A stretch of DNA of 64,000 nt from Vandiemenella viatica. Taxonomy: Eukaryota; Arthropoda; Insecta; Orthoptera; Morabidae. Below the pieces are notes generated by a model. That model was not told the origin of the DNA and searched no databases. It saw only the letters and a list, made by a program, of their open reading frames with translations. Below are positions 21,879 to 31,696 of the stretch, piece after piece. Both the position numbers and the translations under genes were made by a program. The first letter of the stretch is position 1. Each line of letters starts with the position of its first letter. The DNA lies in NCBI GenBank assembly GCA_031002005.1, contig CM061919.1:31585088-31649087 (forward strand), given 5' to 3'.

Positions 21879-23985
21879 GTACAATTGTGACTCCGTTGCA
21901 ACAAGCCAAGAAAGTACTACAAAAAGAAAAGAAGTGGGATACTAACAATCCTAATTCAAAAAAGATTGACAAACTCATTGGCGAAATGATAGCGCTTCAA
22001 AATTTACTTTGTGGAGGGACTTGGATTTCGTCTCATACAAGAGTTAGCACCGAAATATAATTTTAGAGGACGAAATTTTTTTACTGATTTCGTGTGCAAT
22101 GAGCTATACATAAAACTTGCTGGAAAAGTTAAAGAACTAATTGAAGAATATGATTACATGTCGTTCACTACTGATATTTGGACAGATCCCAGCTCAGGTA
22201 TTTCTTTGCTTAGCCTAACTTGCCACGGAGTATCAGAAAACTTTGAACGATCGTCAATTGTGTTAAAATGCGAGACTTTTGATGACCGTCATACTGGTGA
22301 TATTGCAGAAAAATTTAACACAATGCTTGCTGAATGGAATATTTCAAATGAAAAAGTGCATTGCATGAAAAGAGGAATGCGATTAGCATTGCTAAATGAT
22401 TTAGATTGTACCGTTCATAAGTTGCAAATTGTTATTCGGCATGGTTTACGATCGCAGGAAAGCATAGAAGACGTCAAACAAAAATGTAACCATTCAACCA
22501 TTGCTCAAAAAGCAACTTGAAAAAAATTCAGGACAGACTTAATCAACCGCATCTTAAAGTATTCGAGGATTGTGTGACGCGCTGGAACAGCACGTTCTAC
22601 ATGTTTGAGCGTTTTTTGAAGATAAAAGATGCATTAAGTCTTTATGCCAATGACAATAACATTGAATCAATTTTGCCTGAAGAGTGGAAAATAATAGAAT
22701 GCTGTCTTGAAGTATTGAAACCGTTTGAAGAAGCCACTCGTGAAATGAGCAGTTCTCAGGCACTCATATCATCTGTGATTCCTATCATACAAATGCTTTT
22801 GAAAAAAACTTGACTATTTAACAAAACCACGAGAAAGTGATGCTATTCGGTTGGCAGTCTCTAATCTGAAATCACAATTTTCAGCGAAATTTTCTTCTTT
22901 GGAAGATAACAACTTATATGCAATTTCCACATATTTAGATCCTCGCTATAAGCATAAATTTTTCAAACCAGTCACCGAAGGAAAAAATAAAAGATGAAAT
23001 AATAAAGATGGTAAATGACCATGTCGTCACTGCTTCTCCTATGTCGCCGGCGGAAAAACCAAAAAGAATGAGAATGGGAGATTCTCTCGATCCTGAACCA
23101 GGAACGTCGAGTATGGGTAAGAAGACTTGCTTAAAAAGCGATCTTGCCATGATGTTAGTTAGATTCATCGAGCGAAGATGAAGGTGAAGGAGAACCGGAC
23201 AACAGTGCTCTTCTCCACAAAGAATTAGTTATTTATCGTAACAAAAAAGGACGGGATTTAGATGAAAATCCACTTAATTGGTGGAAAGTTAACCGTTGTG
23301 AATTTAAAATTCTCTCCAAATTAGCATGCAGATATTTATCTACATCTACATTCATACTCTGCAAATCACAAACATTGTGGGTGGCAGAGGGTGCTAAGCA
23401 CCAATCCTAAACCCGCCCATTCCAATCCAGAATAGTGCGAGGAAAGAAGGAGTACATATAAGTATCAGTACGGCATCTTATTTCTCTAATCTTATCCTCC
23501 GGTCATTGCGACCTAAATAGGTTGGCGGAAGAAGTATTTCATTGCACTCGAAATTTAAATTTTTTCGCATATTCTCCAATAAATTCGAACACAAGCTACG
23601 TCGTCTGTCTTCCAAACTATCCCAGCCCAATCTATGTATCAATTCTGTGACGCTTTCATAAGGGCTGTAACAACAAGTCACGAATCTAGCGGCTCTCCTC
23701 TGCACCCTCTCAACTGAGTCAATCAGAACCTTGCGATACGGATCCCAAACCCCACAACAGTAATCCAGATGCGGATGCACTAGTGTTTTATACGCTATCT
23801 CCTTTGTTTGAGCATTACAATTCCTCAAAAATCATCTCCACCAGCAAGTGTTCTCTGCGAACAACTATTTAGTGGAGCTGGGTTAATATATAATCCACTA
23901 ACAAACAGGTTGGAAGCTGAGAAGGCTGTAATATTGCTATTTATTAAATATAATTCACAAATTTTTAAGTTTAATTATTAAACAA
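21879..23985 (+). pseudogene. hAT transposase core (BED-hAT exon 2), broken
   Basis: After the splice acceptor the frame reads TIVTPLQQAKKVLQKEKKWD, then FVCNELYIKLAGKVKELIEE and YMSFTTDIWTDPSSGISLLS, where TDIWT is the first catalytic block of ZBED-type hAT transposases. Further blocks are LLNDLDCTVHKLQIVI, a degraded C-x2-H region, FEDCVTRWNSTFYMFERFL (the conserved RWNST) and WKIIECCLEVLKPFEEAT. The dimerisation end starts LDENPLNWWKVNRCEF, is interrupted by a LINE tail, and resumes SSPPASVLCEQLFSGAG, then NPLTNRLEAEKA. Frameshifts lie near 22020, 22510 and 22815, and one or more in 22980-23220. The family protein is usually 600-700 residues, and most of that is visible here in pieces. Confidence 0.86.
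23336..23836 (-). mobile_element. CR1/L2-group LINE 3' end, 5'-truncated
   Basis: The minus strand encodes the last part of a LINE reverse transcriptase: AYKTLVHPHLDYCCGVWDPY, VERVQRRAARFVTCCYSPY, LGWDSLEDRRRSL, then a stop and a short 3' region. The element ends with repeated TAGATGTAGAT at 23336-23348, a microsatellite-like tail seen in this LINE group. Its insertion interrupts the hAT C-terminal coding sequence between CRYLS and SSPPAS. Being short and open over 116 codons, it may be relatively young. Confidence 0.82.
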
Positions 23986-24256
23986 AGATTTTTCATTATG
24001 AAACTCGAAGCTTAAAATTCTGTTGTGTCATATGTAAAACTAAAAACTTGTGTAATTTTGTTCTAAAAATATGATTAAATAAATAAAAAGTTAATTTTTT
24101 TTTTTAGTTATTTATGCACTTAAAATTTAAATAATTATCCTTTTAAAATCCCAAAATCCGCATCCGCATTGAATCCGCATCTGCGGATGTGAACTTCTAA
24201 TAATCCGCATCTGCGGATGTCTAAATTTTTGCATCCGTAACAACCCTGGTTTGAAC

Positions 24257-24398
24257 TAGAGATGGTGGGAAAATTTGTACCAAGGCTGAGGTTTCCAAAC
24301 ATTTTCTAACAATAAATTTTTTTTTCGTTTATGAAATTCTGAATGGAATTGTTTTGACAGTTTCCAATATCATATATATTTTTCGTTACTTGATTAGG
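24257..24398 (-). pseudogene. TTF-type hAT relic, middle segment
   Basis: This 142-bp island between two inserted transposons encodes, on the minus strand, QVTKNIYDIGNCQNNSIQNF and INEK, then after a stop GNLSLGTNFPT. When the flanking insertions and one copy of each 8-bp TSD are removed, the frame runs in from 30835 and out to 16453, so it is the bridge of one split gene. Confidence 0.75.
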
Positions 24399-24853
24399 CC
24401 AACTATCAGCTAGGGGGGGGCGGTGGGGGCGGTCCGCCCCGGGTGTCACCCGTTTGGGGGTGACACCCACATTTCGAAAATAGTAATCGAAATTAGTGTG
24501 ACATTAAAAAAACTTCTTTATCCTTTGGTGTCAAAACATGTCTACTTTTATTGTTATGAATATTTGTTTTTAGGTTGATCTAGCGCTTTTTCAAATGCGA
24601 TCCAGGCGGCTGTGCTCATTCGTTATAGTAAATATAATTGTTGGCAATACCGTGCGCTTAAACAAAGATAGCACCACTCTGTAGCTCCAACAATCACAAG
24701 AAATCGTTCATTGTTGTGCTTGCCGTCCGTCACTGTTGTCTGGTTTGTTAGAAGCGGCGGTGGATATAATGTAAGTTTTCTTGTATAAAAAGAGGAAGTT
24801 TTAAAATTAAAGTTTATATATAATTGCTAAAATCATAGTAATTAGACAGTTAA

Positions 24854-25991
24854 CCCTTTCGTGACCAAATTATTTACAGAAGTTGTGGAATTCTTATGAG
24901 CACTTTATTGCGCTAAGGAACCACACTTAAAATTATAGTTTCAATCTTGAATGTAAATAATAAGTCTATAATTCCAAAAAATTAGTGGGAACTATTGTTC
25001 CCACTGAACTCTGGACTAACTCAACTCGGGAATTTGAAGAAAAAAATTTTATTTATTTTTAAGTGCAAAAAACATCAGAAATATTACATTTAAACATGTA
25101 TTAATTTGTATTGTCATTTGAGTTCACTATGGTGATGTACTATGGAATTTAGAAAAGCATGGTGCTATACACAAAGGTACACCACAGCTGCTACACATTA
25201 CTTTTGTTCTCTTTTCTTGTCCTTTGTGCTACATAAACGGCATCTTCTGTTTGACATGTTTCCAGTTTCGCTAGCTTCTATTGCCAAATCAAAACCATTA
25301 TCATCACATTGCACAATAATGTTACCACTAACACTGTTTGAAATTTGTGAAGTATTCGCTGAATCTTCATCAGAATCTGAGCATTGAAATCTGAATCTTC
25401 TGCATCTTATGGTAGGGAGTGCAAAATTCTCAGAATCTCTTCTGGCCTGAGCCCAGGCATTCTAAACAATGGGAAACGCACAATAAACAAAATGCCAATT
25501 TTACAGCTACACAATTTGCACATCCCAAACAGTTCAGTGGGATAAATAGTTCCCACTAACTTTCCTTGCTACACAGTTTGCACATCCCAAACAGTTCAGT
25601 GGGATAAATAGTTCCCACTAACTTTCCTGGCAATATTTCTGTGGTTTTTGGTGAAATTTGCTAAATACAGTCATATACTGTCTCCTTAGTAAATATGAAG
25701 GTGGACAAATATAAAACAAGTCACTTCACAACAACAGAAAAGCGCAGAATACAAATATAGCTGTTGTGGTCAAATTATTGGGTCCCTTACACTCAGAAAC
25801 CGCGCCACTGCATTTATTGACTAAGAATGTAGACATACAACACCTTCTGCGAGCCAGTTGATAAACTACACGTAGTTACCACACTATAACAGAGATGGGA
25901 GCACAAGTTAGACGTGGAAACAATGATTACCAGTAAACTTAAGCCGAAAACAAAGAAGTGGGAACTATAGTTCCCACTGGTCACGAAAGGG
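24854..25991 (-). mobile_element. piggyBac-type element, internally deleted
   Basis: TTAA flanks it at 24850-24853 and 25992-25995. The termini are CCCTTTCGTGACCA and TGGTCACGAAAGGG, a perfect 14-bp inverted repeat. Copy B has the uninterrupted site AGACAGTTAAATTG at 52231-52244, which proves a precise insertion. The interior keeps a C-terminal transposase relic on the minus strand. It also shows several GTGGGA(A/T)(A/C)(T/A)A...GTTCCCAC palindromes at about 24985, 25538, 25601 and 25959, one pair in a 63-bp tandem duplication. Confidence 0.92.
25142..25400 (-). pseudogene. piggyBac transposase C-terminal cysteine-rich domain relic
   Basis: The minus strand reads CSDSDEDSANTSQ, an acidic run, then NRRCRLCSTKDKKREQK. 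After a one-base frame change it continues VMCSSCGVPLCIAPCFSKFH. The pattern C-x2-C, C-x2-C, C, C-F is the RING-like zinc-binding tail of piggyBac transposases, which binds the element ends. Upstream catalytic DDD regions are absent. This agrees with the TTAA flanks and the 14-bp ends. Confidence 0.85.
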
Positions 25992-27404
25992 TTAAATTGT
26001 AAATCCTCGAAAATATTTAGAGAAAATTTGGAAATGAAAACCAAGCGTATGTCGGAATACGCGTAGTCTAGGTTTTAAAATTGTTTTGCTTATTTAGAAT
26101 TCCATTAGCTTTCAAGCTAAGATTTACAAGTGCTTTGAAGTTTTTCTAGTAATTTTTGAATTTATTATCTGACAGATTCGTGATGTACAAACTGAGTACA
26201 TTTCGCGTTATCCGATTTACACTCTCGACAGTGCACCTATATTCGACATGAAATCGTATCATGTTCGAATTTATGCTAGTAAAAACTGTGCATTAAACTA
26301 GCAATACTGTCAGGTTTCAAATCAATCTGAACGGGTCCAAGTGTTCGTTGATGGTATCGTCCGTCGTTGGTAATCAGTTTTTGTAAAGCTTGTGTTTAAA
26401 ACAGTCGGAACCGTAACTGTTGTGTATAGAACTGTAATGTAAATATATATTTAAAACTGTAAAGGAAATGAAATGTAAATTGTTAAACTATGTAAATAGA
26501 ACTGTAAAGTAATGAAATGTGAATTGTCATAAAACGCAAAGAACTTGGCTGTGTGGCTGATAAGGCCGAAAGCCATTTAAATAAATAAATAAAAAAAAGT
26601 CGGAACCGCGTATCTTGCTAGCGAAATCGTAACATTAGTAAGCACTTAAATTCTAGGTTCATGTAAGTTTGCTATGCTTTCTTCTGATCGAGAATATGCA
26701 AATATGATCGCGATGAAATAAATAAGCGTATGATTCTCTATGAATTTTCCATAATAAATTTAGAGAAGAAGAAAATTTGTATTATGGGTAACCCCTCTGT
26801 CGAATACAGGTGTATTCCTTAAATCGACAGGGATGTCGAACTTTTGTTCCTGATCAAACTGAGCGAACATTCAAGCCGTTTACAACATTTTTATTTATAT
26901 GCTACATAGCGGCGCTAGAAATGTAAAATTAACACGTGAAGACGGTCTTCAGTACATACAATGTCATATTTAGAAGTCTGTAGCTACGTGTATCTTAGGC
27001 GGATAGTAAAATACTTCACTTGTGAAGTACTTCATGTAAAGACGGCAGATACCGCAAAGGCATGTTCTTATATTACCTAAGCCGTTTTTTTTTTTTAAAA
27101 TTCGTTGTTTTTATATTGCATTTATTGTTCTATTTTTATGAAGGAACTTAATGTAGAGTTGCTTCTCTGACTATACAGTCTCTCCCAGGGACTTGTGGAC
27201 CCGGATTCTGGGTTTGCACCGATGGAACCCCATCTGGGTCTGGAATTGCTTCTACTTGGATCAAGCCACTTCTGTTAACTTTCCTCTCGATATCCCTTGC
27301 GAAGTCATTTAAATACAACCTATGTTAACGTTTCAACAACAAATGATTGGGTAGTTTTCGATTTTAAAAATTTATAGCGAAATATTATGGTCGCCCTATA
27401 GTTA

Positions 27405-28807
27405 CACTGGCAAAAATTAGAATCTCACCATGCATACAGGAATGGTAGAATTTTAGGAAACTTTGAAGATATATCCAGGGCCATACCCAGAAGAAATGAT
27501 AGCAAATGGAAATGGATCAGGATAAGTTATTACCTTTAGATACAGTTTTCAGTAAGAAATGCGTCCAACTTGAGCACCAATGCATTCGTGGATTCTTGCC
27601 GACATTGAATCAACAAGTGTTTCGAATGTCTTCTTGGGGTATTTCTCTTTACGCCTGCATGTCTTTTGCAGTCAGTTATTGCGCAGTTTGTGCTGGGTCA
27701 CCATGTGATCAAATGTGTCTACTCCTGGTATCCCAGACATGCTCTATTGGGGACAAATCTGGGGACTGTGCTGTTCAAATTGTGATCGAAACTCCTTGCA
27801 AGGCTTGTGTAACGATGGCCGCAATATGAGGACGGGCATTATCTTGTTGCAAGATGCGATTTGAATGGTGAACATGAAGGGTATCACAATAAGATGCAGT
27901 ACCCTGTCCACACAGTGGTGGGCTGTCATTGTGCCATCAACAACAGCCAACTCAGTCATGCTGTCGAAACTGATTGCCGCCAAAAAATGACACCGGTGAC
28001 TGCATTGTGTGATGTTCTGAATCACAGCAGGTAAGCCGTTTTCCAATACGCCTCCGAACATGTCGTGAATTATCACTTTGCCACAGACAGAATCGAGACT
28101 CTGTCTGTAAACACGAATGTACGCCATTCACATGTCCTTTTATGTTTTGCATTGCGCCAGGTTAGATGATGCTGGTAATGAAACCAGATTAATGGGACAC
28201 ATTGCATAGGGTTCAGATAGCGTACTCCAGCTTCAAACAATTTGTTTTCAATCGTCCGGGGAGGGGGGTGACTCTCTCTGTAACCACTGTTTGGATATGG
28301 CCTGCAGTCAACCATTTTCCAGCAGCAGCCACCCACACAATTTGGCGGTCTTCACGTGCTGTTATCCATCAGTATAGACCTGGAGTATTAGAGCTTTCTT
28401 TCATCACTGTGTAACAAGTCTGTATACTGACAATGCATTACGGCCAATCCTTTGGGAGATTTCACGATATGATGCACCTTTTTAAAACACGTCAATTCTC
28501 CGACCTCTCTCACAGTTAGACATTTGAGTGTATAGAGTTGTCACTCTTCGCCTGGGCATACTTAGCCAACAAGAACTCGTGGACAACAAAGTGTCATGTT
28601 ACACCACATTGTACGCCACTAGTACGTAAAAAAAATATAAAAAAATAGCAATTTACACAATAGATAGCACCGTAATTCTCATATTATTACATGTAAAACT
28701 TTCAATTTTAAATCATTTAATACTCTTCATGTAGGCATACTTGGGGCCAAATTTCATTCATTTATCACAACATCGTTTGGGTGTTGGGATTTTAATTTGC
28801 GCCAGTG
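27405..28807 (-). mobile_element. Tc1-like transposon relic in composite copy A
   Basis: The ends are CACTGGCAAAAATTAGAATC and its imperfect inverse at 28786-28807 (GATTTTAATTTGCGCCAGTG). TA precedes the left end at 27403; the right duplicate has decayed to TG. The minus strand encodes a degraded Tc1 transposase: CNSRHVRRRIGKRL-like text after SRFCLWQSD, AAISFDSMTE with a second strand block, then VDRVLHLIVIPFMF. The catalytic aspartate at DESRFC and the QDNARPH block are damaged. The plus-strand frame at 27506-27829 is only its shadow. Confidence 0.82.
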
Positions 28808-29141
28808 TGTGTATCAGTTGCTACGTGTAAAGGTCAAGCTCTATTTTGCCAATACTGGTCTGTACCGTCACCGCAACGACAGTCGTCCGAGTGGCAGCTC
28901 GCCCCCTCGCGTCCACACTTTTCCATAGCTCGCCCGTGTTCCTACCCGGTCTTTAGTCTCATTTAACGTTTTCAAGTGATTGTTACAGGGAATCAGTGTT
29001 GGGGATGACAGGTAGGTTTGATACCTTTACTTTATTTTGCACAGTTTTGGTACGAAAGTACATTAAAATACTTTTTTATCTGACTTATGTAATCTCCTAT
29101 CTGGTTGATCTTTTATGTACAAAAATAGTATCCCAGCGCAG

Positions 29142-29352
29142 CAGTACCGGATTAACCACGTAGCAGGAGGTAGCAAATGCCACGGGCCTCGCGCCTTCTA
29201 GGGGGCCTCGCGCCTCCTAGGGGGACCCCGCACCTAGGCTACATGGGTGACCTTTTTTGTATTTAGCTCCACAATTTTCCCCAGGACGGCAAAAATCAAG
29301 GGCCTCTTCTTCACATTTGCTACGGGCCCCGCGCTGTCTTAATCCGGCCCTG
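29142..29352. mobile_element. hAT-type MITE nested in composite copy A
   Basis: The termini CAGTACCGGATTAA and TTAATCCGGCCCTG are inverted repeats with two mismatches. CAGCGCAG lies immediately outside on both sides (29134-29141, 29353-29360), an exact 8-bp TSD. The interior carries GGGCCTCGCGCC-type duplications and no coding sequence. The same insertion is present in copy B, so it predates their separation. Confidence 0.88.
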
Positions 29353-29484
29353 CAGCGCAGTATTAACAAATCATTACCACACTGTACCGGAATGAAAGAT
29401 TCTCGCATATTTCAACGCAATCGCAATGAAATGTCAATCACTTCGCACTTGTTTGTTTTGCTTGAGGTTCTCTTCGTTTCATTC

Positions 29485-29486
<2 letters not shown>

Positions 29487-29537
<51 letters not shown>
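29487..29537. repeat. Poly-T tract, 51 bases
   Basis: An uninterrupted T run forms part of a 77-bp segment (29470-29546) that copy B lacks. TGAGGTT borders the segment on both sides. The ORF passing through it is an artefact of the homopolymer. Assembly length error is possible. Confidence 0.9.
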
Positions 29538-29539
<2 letters not shown>

Positions 29540-29809
29540 CAAAGAATGAGGTTATAACATATTTTAATTTTAATTTAGGTCGTAATGATTTTGTATAATA
29601 AATATAATAATTTCATGTTATCTCAAAGTACTAGTCAGAGTTTCTTATTAGGAAACTCGCAAGTGCACCTATATCGTAGTCACCTAACTTCGAAAGGAGA
29701 CCTACAGATTGACGTGAAATTCGAACACCGAGCGTCCTAGAATCCTCGTATTAACAGATAAAAGCATTGCCAGAGGTAATGTCAATTTTTAGGCCCGCAA
29801 AAATTACAG

Positions 29810-30090
29810 TCGAGTCCGGGATTTGAACCGGGACCTTCAGTATCCAAACCGCACGCAGTCATTTGAGTCACCAGTCCGAATGTAGGTGTAATGAAAAATA
29901 AGTTTGCAAACATGATACAATGAATAAACTTTTTTTCTATACCATCTATTTTTGCTGTCAAAAAACACGAATCAACTTTTATGTGTTTGAATACATTTTT
30001 TTCAGTACTTCTAGATTAGTCTGGCGTATGGTTACGGCGTGTGATTCGGGTGCGGAAGGTCCCCGTTACAAATGCAGATCTCGGCTGCAA
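29810..30090. other. Pair of tRNA-like modules in inverted orientation (copy A)
   Basis: On the minus strand at 29890-29812 a box-B-like GGTTCAAATCC sits in GGTCCCGGTTCAAATCCCGG, with an upstream TGGTGACTCAAATGACTGCG box-A-like part. On the plus strand at 30018-30085 a second module reads GGCGTATGGTTACGGCGTGT and GGTCCCCGTTACAAATGC, with a decayed box B. They look like SINE heads and do not fold as complete tRNAs by eye. Copy B has the same pair at 55980-56290. Confidence 0.5.
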
Positions 30091-30834
30091 TTTTTGTGGG
30101 TCTTAAAATTGATCTTCAACTCTGGCAATGTTTTGATTTATTAATGCGAAGATGCTAGAACAATTCCTACATATTAAGATCATCTTATGAACATGAATGA
30201 AAAAAAGGCCTGTTTTAAGGCAGATAATAACATGAAAACAACATTTGGTCGAAGGTAGGGGAAATTTCCGAACTCTCTCTATGCGTTCTCCACATCCAGC
30301 AGACCGACACTGGTCCACACCGTCAAAACATAAACCAATCCAATGATGGCCGGGTGTCGGACAACATGCCGTGTCTTTTGGACAAACTTCTACCGAGTGA
30401 GTGCCAATAGTAAGAAACGTGTCGGTGCGGTGACGGTGCGGAACAGTATCAGGCAAGTGAGGCCCGATCTTCAGAGGAGTTAAAATTAATCTAAAACCAC
30501 TTTCGATCACCAGTGATCAACACGTGGCTAAAATCTTGCCATATTGATTATTGAACATGAAGTAAATCAAATTTTTAATTTCGAAAATGTGATTTACTGG
30601 TTTGCAGTTGTGAAAGCAATTGTTTTTATTTTATTTGTATATCTTTTAAATGTTGTTATTAACTATTATTTTTAAATAACAATAAATTTTTATTTAATTA
30701 TGTTTTATTAATATCATATTTTACACCTAAAAGATGATATAATATACTCAATTTTGGATTTAAGTTTTCAAGGGGTGACACCATCGATATCCGCCCCGAG
30801 TGTCACCCACGCTAGCTACGCCACTGCCAACTAT

Positions 30835-31060
30835 CCTCCATAACCGGAAATACATTAATTGACCTCGAAGTAGCGACATCACAAGAAGCAATTATACCAA
30901 CTCAGCATTGTCACCGTCAAATGTATTTGAACTTTGTCCTTTCTTAACACTACCGACTTCAGGACTGTCACCAACAGCCTTATTGACACTTGGGTTTTTG
31001 GCAAAAAAGTTTTGAATAGAAGCTTGCCTCTTAATTACGACTGTGGTACAAATACGGTCA
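30835..31060 (-). pseudogene. TTF-type hAT relic, N-terminal segment
   Basis: The minus strand encodes KRQASIQNFFAKNPS, then VNKAVGDSPEVGS and VKKGQSSNTFDGDNAEL, the low-complexity start typical of these hAT proteins. After a frameshift it gives SINVFPVMEDSW and meets the TSD of composite copy A. The continuation is at 24257-24398. No promoter or start codon was fixed with confidence. Confidence 0.72.
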
Positions 31061-31585
31061 ACTTCAATACATATTTTGGTGGAAATTTGGAAAAAATATC
31101 TCGTTTATTGAACAGAAGTGTTTATTAAAATAATCAGAAAGTAAAATACAGCTCTATAAACACAGACCGTCAAAAAAGATGGCGAACATGAAAGTAGTGG
31201 GAGGCACTGTTCATCTGCCGAGACTACACGAGAGGAAGTCAAATGCATGTACAGCCGATATGATCAAGAACGCGAACATATAAGCAGACGGCGCATCGAC
31301 TCGCTTGCGAGTAATTTTTCGGAACTGAAAGGACGACGCGCAGCAGAGCACGAGAGAACTATACACGCACTATTCGGTTCGGCAGGCGATTCAAACGAAT
31401 TATTGCGCGCGTCAGATGCATATCTTAACAGCATACATTAAAAAATATAGGTATGGAAGTCAATAGAATAAAAAAAAGATAAAAGTAATAATACATTTTA
31501 TTTATTTCGCGCATGATTCATTAAAATGATTCAAATCATGGTATTTATTATTTTGTTTATATTCATTATTTCAGGGGGGGGGGGG
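31061..31585. other. Upstream flank of the TTF-hAT relic, no gene recognised
   Basis: It contains AT-rich sequence, a more GC-rich patch at 31180-31430 with a small open frame of no known motif, and a poly-G run at about 31575. It may include the 5' part of the TTF-type hAT element, but I could not identify a terminus. Confidence 0.4.
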
Positions 31586-31696
31586 GAGGACAAGCATTGG
31601 AGAGTAATAGGCCACTGTCTTCCTTGTTGGTATTTTTTTTTTATATTTCTGCTGCCTATTACACTGATTTCCACAGCAGCCTTGTGTTTTCAAGTT

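Larger units (their letters stand above)
16462..24248 (+). mobile_element. BED-finger hAT transposon, 7.8 kb with nested insertions
   Basis: The 8-bp duplication GTTTGAAC flanks it at 16454-16461 and 24249-24256. The ends are TAGGGGTGTTACG and CGTAACAACCCTG. Both subterminal regions are rich in ATCCGCATCCGCA-type words in inverted orientation (16485-16590, 24150-24235), likely transposase-binding repeats. The plus strand encodes a BED-finger exon, an intron of about 4.9 kb and a transposase core. A long-TIR element sits in the intron, and a LINE tail interrupts the C-terminal coding part. The host target is the TTF-type hAT relic. Confidence 0.88.
24407..30826. mobile_element. Composite hAT-like element, copy A
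   Basis: It is flanked by CCAACTAT at 24399-24406 and 30827-30834, an exact 8-bp TSD. The right end is CTAGCTACGCCACTG. The left end reads CAGCTAGGGG and has lost 8 bp relative to CAGTGGCGTAGCTAGGGG in copy B. Both ends carry GGGTGTCACCC words. It codes for no hAT transposase, so it must have been moved in trans. Cargo: a piggyBac relic present only here, a Tc1 relic, an hAT MITE and tRNA-like modules shared with copy B at 51.78-56.98 kb. The remaining sequence, including AT-rich runs at 26.0-27.4 and 30.5-30.8 kb, has no recognised coding content. Confidence 0.88.

Noticed and set aside
26540..26590. CTGATAAGGCCGAAAGCC in composite hAT copy A resembles a hammerhead core
   Set aside because: The core would need CUGANGA followed by a stem and GAAA; here the G of the core is A, GAAA lies within the hairpin loop, and copy B differs at the first position (CTCATAAGG). 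No stem I or III can be drawn.
27506..27829. 107-residue plus-strand open frame, repeated at 53781-54104
   Set aside because: It lies antisense to the Tc1 transposase relic; the minus strand explains the sequence (DESRFC, AISFDSM), so the plus frame is a shadow, and its conservation between copies A and B only reflects their recent duplication.
29257..29598. 113-residue open frame ending in a phenylalanine run
   Set aside because: The run is a translation of the poly-T tract. The rest overlaps the hAT MITE and has no motif.
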